Below, one piece after another: positions 36,000 through 41,717 of a stretch of DNA of 41,717 bases. The notes beneath the pieces are model-generated. The model saw only the letters and a list, made by a program, of their open reading frames with translations, was not told where the DNA came from and ran no database searches. Source of the stretch: an uncultured Eudoraea sp. (GTDB taxonomy: Bacteria; Bacteroidota; Bacteroidia; Flavobacteriales; Flavobacteriaceae). The position numbers were made by a program, and so were the translations under genes. The stretch covers positions 1 to 41,717 of the forward strand of contig NZ_CAMYKG010000035.1 in NCBI RefSeq assembly GCF_947258925.1, read 5' to 3'. Position 1 is the first letter of the stretch. The number at the start of each line of letters is the position of its first letter.

Positions 36000-37322
36000 T
36001 TATTTTTTAATGAACTTATAACTCGCTCCAACCATAATCATGGAAGTAGTCATATCATAGGAAACTTCACTACCCGGAATAGCTCCGTAAGGTGGAGAAA
36101 CTCCAATAAATAATGGGTTAAGCAAAGGACCTGAAGTTGCTTTGCCACTAAAGCCCATATGATAAACTCCATCAATTGCCCAACGATCACTTATTTCATA
36201 ACTAAGACCTATTTGAAATGCATTTTTAATGATGGCTGTTGCGGGTACGTTGAAAAACGCGACATCACTTTCTATTGGATTTGAACTATAAGTGTATCCA
36301 AGTCTTAATGGCAGTCTGTTCACACCTTTAAACTGGACTCCGAAGGAAACTATACTGATGTTCTTCCAGCCAAATCCGGCTACAGATGCGGTAGGTGTCC
36401 AACCCACGGAAGAAAATCCGGCTGCGTTTTCATATTCGACATATCTGTAATCCAAAGCCAGGTCGAATTGTCCGGGAGAAAAACCAAGGCCTATAGACCA
36501 GATACCAGGGTAGTCTATTTTGAATTCATTTTCACCTGTACTTGAATCCAGGTAAGTGTTATCTAATTTAAAATCGCCAAATGATTGTTTGGTTTTATAA
36601 GAGGCCCCGGCAGAAAATCCGTTACCCGAATCAAAATACACACCTAATTGTCCTCCAAAACCAAAAGCCGAAGAGTTGTCCGTTGATGGATATCCGACAA
36701 ACGTAGGATTAAAAGGGCTAGCTGTAGGGTTAGGAATTAATTTTAGAGTGGCATAATTAAATGTAGGTTGAACGCCTATTGAGAATTTATCGGATATTTC
36801 ATAAGCGTAGGTAAAACCTAATTGAAGTAAACTGTAATTAGATTCTATTCGGCCAAATCCGCCCATACTTTGCGGCATATTAATAGGATTGGTAGTACTT
36901 TCAGGAAAAGTAACCCCAAATCCGCTTATACCAAAAGCAGAAGCACCAAAAGTATGCCGGCTGCCTTCTTTACCCCAAACCATAGCTATAGCTGGTAGCG
37001 GTGAAACACCACGATCATCTTCAGTTGTGCCGCTAAAAAAGTTACCAGTTGGATTCCCGGTTAAATCAAACTCGGGAACGGTAGAACTCAATTCCGGTGA
37101 GGAGAAGAAGAATCCAATATCAAGTTTTAAGATCTTCTCATCAAAAGTGGAAATAGAAGCTGGGTTCCATTGTATTGCACCCGATATGTCTAATGGCTGT
37201 CCGGTAGCGGCACCACCCATTGACATATTTACGGCACCTACACCCTGCATGATGTGGCCTGCCTGTGAAAATGCAGCGGTTGCAAATAATAGAAAACAAA
37301 GTTTTAAAAAATATGCTTTCAT
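36000..37322 (-). CDS. OmpP1/FadL-family outer membrane porin
   Basis: 440 residues with a signal peptide (MKAYFLKLCFLLFATAAFSQ). The FadL start is clear: GHIMQGVGAVNMSMGGAATGQPLDISGAIQWNPAS, with the NPA motif near 51-53. Many amphipathic strands follow, ending in SMIMVGASYKFIKK with an aromatic residue near the end, as in outer membrane barrels. FadL-type channels move hydrophobic compounds laterally into the outer membrane. Its promoter shares the palindrome and spacing of the SQR and persulfide dioxygenase promoters, so a role in handling sulfur compounds or lipophilic polysulfides is possible (inference). Single-gene unit bounded by the strong terminator at 35946. Confidence 0.93.
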   Translation of the reverse strand: MKAYFLKLCFLLFATAAFSQAGHIMQGVGAVNMSMGGAATGQPLDISGAIQWNPASISTFDEKILKLDIGFFFSSPELSSTVPEFDLTGNPTGNFFSGTTEDDRGVSPLPAIAMVWGKEGSRHTFGASAFGISGFGVTFPESTTNPINMPQSMGGFGRIESNYSLLQLGFTYAYEISDKFSIGVQPTFNYATLKLIPNPTASPFNPTFVGYPSTDNSSAFGFGGQLGVYFDSGNGFSAGASYKTKQSFGDFKLDNTYLDSSTGENEFKIDYPGIWSIGLGFSPGQFDLALDYRYVEYENAAGFSSVGWTPTASVAGFGWKNISIVSFGVQFKGVNRLPLRLGYTYSSNPIESDVAFFNVPATAIIKNAFQIGLSYEISDRWAIDGVYHMGFSGKATSGPLLNPLFIGVSPPYGAIPGSEVSYDMTTSMIMVGASYKFIKK

Positions 37323-37418
37323 CTTTTAGTGATTTATGCAACTAAAAACAAATCCTAACCACTTTATTCAAAGGTTATTTTCTATTGATAATTGCTGGTT
37401 AATATCTCAATTTAAAAG

Positions 37419-37462
37419 CAAAGGTATATTCAGGATTTTCGTGGATTTATGACAATTATCAT
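37419..37462 (-). promoter_or_regulatory. FadL porin promoter: palindrome and -7 element
   Basis: On the minus strand, TACCTTTG (37426 down to 37419) is a full match to TAnnTTTG. The palindrome ATGAC-AATT-ATCAT (37449-37462; one mismatch between arms, flanked by T and A) has its centre 29.5 nt upstream of the first T. This equals the spacing in the two other sulfur-module promoters. No -33 TTTG is found at the normal distance, which fits an activator-dependent promoter. Confidence 0.68.
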
Positions 37463-37600
37463 AGTTTGAATTTGCCAAACAAACCTGATGAGATAGCCTG
37501 TTATTTAGGTTAAATATCTATTTTTATACCTGTTGTAAGCTCAATATTAACAGGGGTTTAGCAGATAATTACTAAAGTATATAACTAAGCCTTCAGTTAT

Positions 37601-37614
37601 GTAACAAATGTTAC
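37601..37614. promoter_or_regulatory. Operator-like palindrome, orphan position
   Basis: GTAAC-AAAT-GTTAC, perfect arms, same motif as at 33044 and 37885. It lies about 190 nt from the porin promoter and about 320 nt from the dioxygenase promoter. No TAnnTTTG is found at 29.5 nt on either side, so it may be an auxiliary site or serve an unseen transcript. Confidence 0.55.
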
Positions 37615-37884
37615 GTTCAGCTAAAAATTCGTATAAGAGATATTTTTCTAATTAATTTGTCGATGATGGATAAGTACTATTGAAATAATTGGGTGTTTTT
37701 GTTCATTGTCATAGGTTACCTGATAGATACACTCGTAGTGTTTTAGTCTTAATCTACACATGGGTTATACCTATGTTTCTATAAGTATAGTCGGAATTGG
37801 TTTCTGATCTGAAACTCGGGGGGAAGCCATTAAAGCCGACCATGACAAAAATCATTATTTGTTTTATGGACAAAGAGGACCTTT

Positions 37885-37928
37885 GTAACCTTGGTTACTG
37901 TAAAAGTGCCAAATGCTTAATACTTTTA
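37885..37928 (+). promoter_or_regulatory. Persulfide dioxygenase promoter: palindrome and -7 element
   Basis: GTAAC-CTTG-GTTAC (37885-37898) has perfect arms. TACTTTTA (37921-37928) matches TAnnTTTG at 7 of 8 positions, with its first T 29.5 nt from the palindrome centre. The ATG follows 25 nt after the element. Same geometry as the SQR and porin promoters. Confidence 0.7.
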
Positions 37929-37953
37929 TACTATAGATTTAATTATTTGAAGA

Positions 37954-39369
37954 ATGAAAATAGAACAAATTTATACTGGTTGTTTGGCCCATGCAGCATA
38001 TTATATGGAGAGCAATGGTGAAGCTGCAATATTTGATCCATTAAGGGAAGTAGAACCATATATAGCGCGGGCAAAAAAAGACAAAGCAAAAATAAAATTT
38101 GTTTTTGAAACGCATTTTCATGCAGACTTTGTAAGTGGCCATTTGGACCTGAAGAAAAAGACCGGTGCAGAAATTGTATTTGGACCTACTGCTAAACCTG
38201 CTTATGAAGCAATTGTTGCGAAGGACAATCAAATTTTTACAATTGGGGATTATAAGGTTAAGGTACTTCACACCCCGGGGCATACAATGGAAAGTACAAC
38301 ATATCTGTTAATTGATGAAAATGGAAAAGAGCATGGATTAATTACAGGTGATACATTATTTATTGGTGATGTTGGAAGGCCGGATCTTGCTCAGCACGTA
38401 ATTTCTGAACTTACCGAAGAGAAATTGGCAGGACATTTGTACGATTCGCTTCGCAATAAAATTATGCCTTTAAATGATGATCTGATTATATACCCCAATC
38501 ACGGAGCAGGTTCGGCCTGTGGTAAAATGATGAGTAAAGAAACCACAGATACACTGGGTCACCAGAAAAAAGTAAATTATGCTTTGAGGGCAGATATGAC
38601 CAAAGATGAATTTATAAAAGAACTACTTTCAGGATTGACGGCACCTCCTGGTTATTTCCCGAAGAATGTCTTGATGAACATTCAAGGTTATGAAAGTCTG
38701 GATACCGTTATTAAAAGAGCTGAAAAACCATTGTCACCCGAAGCCTTCGAAGTTATTGCCAGCGAAACAAATGCCTTAATGCTCGACACACGTAAGGCCG
38801 AGGATTTTGCCAAGGGACATATTCCTAATAGTATTAATATTGGCCTGGATGGCAGTTTCGCACAATGGGTGGGAGAACTGATTTCCGACATAAAACAGGA
38901 AATTTTAATTATTACTTACCCAGATAAGGTGGAAGAAACCATAACACGACTTTCTCGGGTAGGTTATGACCATACCATTGGTTTTTTGGATGGAGGGTTT
39001 GAAAGTTGGCTTAAAGCATCAAAAGATGTTGAGAGAATTAAGAGGATCACTGCTGAACAGTTCGAAAAAGCATATTTTGGAGAAGGACCGCTTGTTTTTG
39101 ATGTAAGAAAGAAAAGTGAATTTGACTCTGAACATGTTATGGGGGCCATTAATGTTCCATTGAATGAATTAAATCAACATCTTTCTCAATTTCCAATTGA
39201 CAAACCATTTGTGCTCTATTGTGCAGGTGGTTACAGGAGTATGACCGCTGCGTCTATCTTAATGCAAAGAGGATGGGACGATTTTGTTGATGTAATTGAA
39301 GGTTTTGATGAAATTAAAAAATCGAAAGTTAATAAATCGGACTATATCTGTCCGACCACAATGTTATAG
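37954..39369 (+). CDS. Persulfide dioxygenase-rhodanese fusion (CstB-like)
   Basis: 471 residues. The N-terminal metallo-beta-lactamase domain (1-245) is of the ETHE1 type. His54 (in THFHADF), His110 (TPGHT) and Asp133 (TGDTL) fit the mononuclear iron site, and the usual second-metal His is Phe59. Two rhodanese domains follow. The first (about 255-355) has DTRKAEDFAKGHIPNSINI but no active-site Cys where one is expected (ILIITYPDK). The second (about 365-455) has DVRKKSEF and the active loop YCAGGYRS with Cys423. A tail Cys466 (YICPTTML) is also present. CstB-type enzymes oxidise persulfides to sulfite and make thiosulfate via rhodanese. Followed by a terminator at 39406. Confidence 0.93.
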   Translation: MKIEQIYTGCLAHAAYYMESNGEAAIFDPLREVEPYIARAKKDKAKIKFVFETHFHADFVSGHLDLKKKTGAEIVFGPTAKPAYEAIVAKDNQIFTIGDYKVKVLHTPGHTMESTTYLLIDENGKEHGLITGDTLFIGDVGRPDLAQHVISELTEEKLAGHLYDSLRNKIMPLNDDLIIYPNHGAGSACGKMMSKETTDTLGHQKKVNYALRADMTKDEFIKELLSGLTAPPGYFPKNVLMNIQGYESLDTVIKRAEKPLSPEAFEVIASETNALMLDTRKAEDFAKGHIPNSINIGLDGSFAQWVGELISDIKQEILIITYPDKVEETITRLSRVGYDHTIGFLDGGFESWLKASKDVERIKRITAEQFEKAYFGEGPLVFDVRKKSEFDSEHVMGAINVPLNELNQHLSQFPIDKPFVLYCAGGYRSMTAASILMQRGWDDFVDVIEGFDEIKKSKVNKSDYICPTTML

Positions 39370-39405
39370 AAAATTGTTTTAAGATTTGTTTTGGTTGATT
39401 GTTAT

Positions 39406-39442
39406 GGGAACGTCCAAATAATTATTGGCCGTTCCCTTTTTC
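39406..39442 (+). terminator. Terminator after the persulfide dioxygenase gene
   Basis: GGGAACGTCC (39406-39415) pairs with GGCCGTTCCC (39427-39436) with one mismatch, then a CTTTTT-type tail. It separates the dioxygenase from the single-domain rhodanese gene, so the latter needs its own promoter or partial read-through. Confidence 0.8.
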
Positions 39443-39476
39443 CGGAACTATAAAATTTAATAAAAAAAATATACCA

Positions 39477-39821
39477 ATGTCTATATTTAAAACACTATTC
39501 GGGTCAAGATTGGAAGAATCCGATAAATTTGAAATTTTAGAAGTCTCAAAATTCAAAGAAGCTATTAAAGATCCGAAAGTGCAGTTGGTCGATGTTAGAA
39601 CAGCCAGGGAATATCAAAAATGGCACATTGGGAAAGCCATTAATATTGATTTTTTTAATGCGGGTAATTTTCAAAAATCATTTGAAAAGTTACAAAAAGA
39701 TAAACCTGTTTACCTCTATTGCCAGTCCGGAAACAGGAGTCAGAAAGCGGCAAGAAAACTTATCGAAATGGGATTTGAAAGAATCTATGATCTCAAAGGA
39801 GGAATTTTGAGATGGCATTAG
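39477..39821 (+). CDS. Single-domain rhodanese
   Basis: 114 residues from the ATG at 39477 (MSIFKTLFGS). A frame open 78 nt further upstream runs through the terminator hairpin and is not used. Family features are VQLVDVRTAREYQKWHIGKAINI (about 39-61) and the active loop YCQSGNRSQKAA with its Cys near residue 83, and the C-terminal LKGGILRW. It is cytosolic and would move sulfane sulfur to or from thiosulfate or a carrier protein. It is 33 nt before the HMA protein gene and belongs with the TusE/DsrE2 sulfur relay. Confidence 0.92.
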   Translation: MSIFKTLFGSRLEESDKFEILEVSKFKEAIKDPKVQLVDVRTAREYQKWHIGKAINIDFFNAGNFQKSFEKLQKDKPVYLYCQSGNRSQKAARKLIEMGFERIYDLKGGILRWH

Positions 39822-39854
39822 CAGCGCGGATATTAAAACAAAAAAACAAAAATT

Positions 39855-40124
39855 ATGAAGGCCTCAGTAATTGTCCAGAATCTCAAATGTGAAGGTTGTG
39901 CAAAAACAATCACAACTAAATTATCAGAACTCAACCAGGTTTCAGATATTGATGTTGATACAGAAACTGCTACAGTTCATTTTACTTACGAAACTACAGA
40001 CGATGCAATTTTGGTTAAGGACAAACTTAAATCGCTAGGTTACCCTTCTGTTGATCGCAAAAATAGTTTAACAGCCAAGGCACGATCATTTGTAAGTTGC
40101 GCAAGCGGTAAAATGTCAAAGTAA
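39855..40124 (+). CDS. HMA-domain (heavy-metal-associated) small protein
   Basis: 89 residues. The ferredoxin-like HMA fold is shown by ASVIVQNLKCEGCAKTITTKL, with the metal-binding pair Cys12 and Cys15 in the CxxC motif, and LKSLGYPS at the end of the domain. The usual upstream Met before the CxxC is replaced by LK. An extra Cys sits in the tail FVSCASGK. Such proteins carry Cu+ or other soft metals. Its stop overlaps the start of the next gene (TAATG), so translation is coupled to the heme lipoprotein, suggesting metal or thiol handling for it. Confidence 0.9.
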   Translation: MKASVIVQNLKCEGCAKTITTKLSELNQVSDIDVDTETATVHFTYETTDDAILVKDKLKSLGYPSVDRKNSLTAKARSFVSCASGKMSK

Positions 40125-41188
40125 TGAAGTACCTATTACTTCTCTTTACAGGCCTATTCTTTATGGCCTCATGTAAAGACGTGCCTAAAACGGACCTCCG
40201 GGTTATTAACGAAACTTCAGGCGGTGCAGTGACTTCTGAAAAGACCCATCCGGGGAAAGAGCTCTTAGAGAAAGAATGCTACAGTTGTCACAACCCCAGG
40301 GCTGCTCAAAGCGAAATGATAGCACCACCAATGATTGCAGTTAAGAAACACTATCTTAATGATGCGACCTCAAAAGATCAATTTATTAATCTTATTGTGA
40401 ACTGGGTGAAAGATCCAAGCGAAGAAAATTCCAAAATGCAAGGAGCCCTGAGAAAATTTGGGACAATGCCATACCAGTCTTTTCCTGAAGAGATGGTGGT
40501 GAAAATCGCGGACTATTTATACGATAATGAAATTGATGCACCAGATTGGTTTAACGGGCATATGAATATGAAGGCTAAGGGGCACGGTAAAGGTAAAGGT
40601 AAAGGTAAAAATATGCAGAATTGTTCAGGAAACTGTAAGGGTGATGGACAGTGTAAACATATGGGTCAGGTATCTGTTGATACCATTGAGAAATATAAGA
40701 AATTAGGCAAGAAGTACGCATCTAATGCAAAGGCTACCTTAGGTAAGAAATTAGTACAGGCTATTGTTGAAAAAGGCCCGGATGGGGCAGTTGAATTTTG
40801 TAATTTAAATGCAATTCCACTCACAGATAGTCTGTCTATAGCACAAGGTATTAAAATAAGGCGTGTTACTGATAAGCCCAGAAATCCTTTAAATAGGGCC
40901 AGTGCAAAAGAGTTAGTTTATATAAACGACTTTAAAGTAATGGTATCATCGGGGGAAACCGTAGATCCAATCCTGAATGTAACAGAAGAACAGGTAGATT
41001 TCTATTACCCCATTACAACAAACGCTATGTGCCTGCAGTGTCACGGAGTACCGGAAAGGCAGATAACTACTTCTACTTTGGCTGCATTAGAAAATCTTTA
41101 CCCAACCGATAAGGCCCGGGATTATCAGGAAAATCAAGTCAGGGGGATGTGGGCCATTAGCTTAAACCGAACAAACTTAGAGGATTAA
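40124..41188 (+). CDS. Cytochrome c/Tll0287-like (DUF3365) lipoprotein with two CxxCH motifs
   Basis: 354 residues. A lipoprotein signal ends FMASC (Cys17). The first half is a cytochrome c-like domain with CYSCH (Cys52, Cys55, His56) and PYQSFPEEMVVKIADYLY. A linker (about 150-185) is rich in Gly-Lys, Cys and His (GKGKGKGK, NCSGNCKGDGQCKH). The second half is a DUF3365/Tll0287-like domain with CLQCH (Cys303, Cys306, His307). DUF3365 domains bind heme in sensors or redox proteins. It may accept electrons from sulfur oxidation or sense redox state at the membrane. The Gly-Lys tract is made by a GGTAAA hexamer repeat, so its length can change in frame. Four nt separate its stop from the convergent hydroxylase gene. 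Confidence 0.86.
   Translation: MKYLLLLFTGLFFMASCKDVPKTDLRVINETSGGAVTSEKTHPGKELLEKECYSCHNPRAAQSEMIAPPMIAVKKHYLNDATSKDQFINLIVNWVKDPSEENSKMQGALRKFGTMPYQSFPEEMVVKIADYLYDNEIDAPDWFNGHMNMKAKGHGKGKGKGKNMQNCSGNCKGDGQCKHMGQVSVDTIEKYKKLGKKYASNAKATLGKKLVQAIVEKGPDGAVEFCNLNAIPLTDSLSIAQGIKIRRVTDKPRNPLNRASAKELVYINDFKVMVSSGETVDPILNVTEEQVDFYYPITTNAMCLQCHGVPERQITTSTLAALENLYPTDKARDYQENQVRGMWAISLNRTNLED
40586..40609 (+). repeat. Hexamer microsatellite (GGTAAA)x4
   Basis: Four perfect tandem copies of GGTAAA encode Gly-Lys pairs in the linker of the heme lipoprotein. Slippage would change the linker by two residues per unit without shifting the frame. Confidence 0.9.
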
Positions 41189-41192
41189 ACTT

Positions 41193-41717
41193 TTATTTTT
41201 CGGTCTTAGGCTTGACAAAACCATATATTTCCTGATGTAAAAAATCATCTGGAAAGTTCTCATCTCCGGGGAAACCAAGTTCTATTGTTCCACTGTCTTC
41301 CGGGACGTAATTTGTTTTAAAAATATAATCCCAAAGGCTTAAACTAATACCAAAATTCACACCGTATTTACCTTCTGGTAACTCCATTGCATGATGATAC
41401 AGATGCATTACCGGGTTGTTAAATATATATTTTAATGGACCCCATGTAATTTTAATATTGGAATGATTTAAATGTCCTATCGTAATAGCCAGGAAATGAA
41501 CTACATATGCCTGCTCTGGCTCAAATCCGCCAAGTATCATTACCCCAAAAACTTTTAAGGGTTTGTATAAAATATTCTCCATCCAGTGATATCTCAGATG
41601 TGCTGCGAAGCCCATTTCCTTAACAGAATGGTGTACTTTATGAAAATTCCATAAGAAGGAATATTTGTGAAGGAGTATGTGCGTAAACCATTGTACAAAA
41701 TCCAGAACAATAAAAAA
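41193..41717 (-). CDS. Fatty acid hydroxylase/sterol desaturase superfamily protein (5' end outside the window)
   Basis: 175 codons are visible; the frame stays open to the right edge, so the start lies beyond 41717. His-cluster motifs of the membrane di-iron family are HKVHH (about residues 25-29 of the visible part), GHLNHSN and HLYHHAMELP. Hydrophobic segments lie between them. The family hydroxylates or desaturates lipids, sterols or carotenoids using O2. The protein ends GFVKPKTEK. It converges with the heme lipoprotein gene and is not obviously linked to the sulfur genes. Confidence 0.9.
   Translation of the reverse strand, partial: FFIVLDFVQWFTHILLHKYSFLWNFHKVHHSVKEMGFAAHLRYHWMENILYKPLKVFGVMILGGFEPEQAYVVHFLAITIGHLNHSNIKITWGPLKYIFNNPVMHLYHHAMELPEGKYGVNFGISLSLWDYIFKTNYVPEDSGTIELGFPGDENFPDDFLHQEIYGFVKPKTEK

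Larger units (their letters stand above)
37323..37953. other. Divergent regulatory region of the porin and persulfide dioxygenase genes
   Basis: 631 bases with no convincing gene. A short frame at 37797-38021 has no family features and overlaps the next gene in another frame. The region holds two complete promoter units (37419-37462 minus, 37885-37928 plus) and one further palindrome at 37601. Its length and site content suggest an integrated control region. Confidence 0.6.

Noticed and set aside
37797-38021. 74-codon frame upstream of the persulfide dioxygenase gene
   Set aside because: It overlaps the operator, the -7 element and the first 68 nt of the dioxygenase gene in another frame, and shows no family features.
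40586-40609. Phase-variation switch by the GGTAAA repeat
   Set aside because: The unit is six nucleotides, so length changes cannot shift the frame; only linker length would vary.
1-41717. CRISPR arrays, insertion sequences, phage genes, riboswitches
   Set aside because: No regularly spaced repeats, transposase or integrase reading frames, phage structural genes or recognisable riboswitch cores were seen on either strand.

Overview
The window looks like chromosomal DNA of a marine-type Bacteroidetes bacterium, most likely a flavobacterium. The supports are low G+C, lipoprotein signals of the LxxC type, no obvious Shine-Dalgarno sites, TAnnTTTG-type -7 elements, secreted sugar-active enzymes and an OmpP1/FadL porin. 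No named genome was recognised. Only one RNA gene is seen (tRNA-Pro, GGG anticodon, at the left edge), and no CRISPR array, insertion sequence or phage.

Layout. 1-2.6 kb: tRNA, an MscS-type channel, the dead remnant of a second MscS-type channel, and CorA. 2.6-7.9 kb (minus strand): a GH3 glycosidase, a serine hydrolase, an alpha/beta hydrolase lipoprotein and a DinB-like protein. 8.1-9.8 kb: an OLD-type ATPase/Toprim protein whose ATPase motifs look damaged although the Toprim motifs are kept. 9.8-16.1 kb (minus): a C_GCAxxG protein, a membrane protein, an ADP-ribosylglycohydrolase-like lipoprotein, a ThuA-like lipoprotein, a TIM-barrel isomerase and an MFS transporter. 16.4-25.0 kb (plus): TIM-barrel isomerase, Gfo/Idh/MocA dehydrogenase, zinc alcohol dehydrogenase, NAD-dependent epimerase, a second Gfo/Idh/MocA protein, and a 1056-residue SGNH/propeller/HEAT/cytochrome c lipoprotein. 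These two blocks diverge from 16.1-16.4 kb and read as one carbohydrate regulon. It may be an oxidation-first (3-keto) glycoside route. 25.0-33.0 kb: rhamnose-mutarotase-like protein, a broken second propeller/cytochrome lipoprotein, a GntP permease, a broken IlvD/Edd dehydratase, a TIM-barrel protein and an SDR, which together suggest sugar-acid catabolism.

33.0-41.2 kb is a sulfide/persulfide module: sulfide:quinone reductase (broken), DsrC/TusE, DsrE2, remains of a membrane protein, a FadL-type porin, a persulfide dioxygenase fused to two rhodanese domains, a single rhodanese, an HMA-domain protein and a Tll0287/DUF3365-type protein with two CxxCH motifs. A fatty acid hydroxylase runs off the right edge.

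Two observations stand out. First, three promoters of the sulfur module (SQR operon, FadL porin, persulfide dioxygenase) each carry a 5-4-5 palindrome of the type RTRAC-N4-RTYAY. In all three its centre lies exactly 29.5 nt upstream of the first base of a TAnnTTT(G/A) element. This is the geometry of class II activation by a Crp/Fnr-family regulator, and it ties the porin to sulfur metabolism. Second, three conserved genes (PVC-type cytochrome, IlvD/Edd dehydratase, SQR), and probably a fourth membrane gene, are each broken by a clean internal deletion with a frame change. The missing part is recognisable because both flanking family motifs remain in different frames. This points to ongoing gene loss or to a systematic assembly problem.
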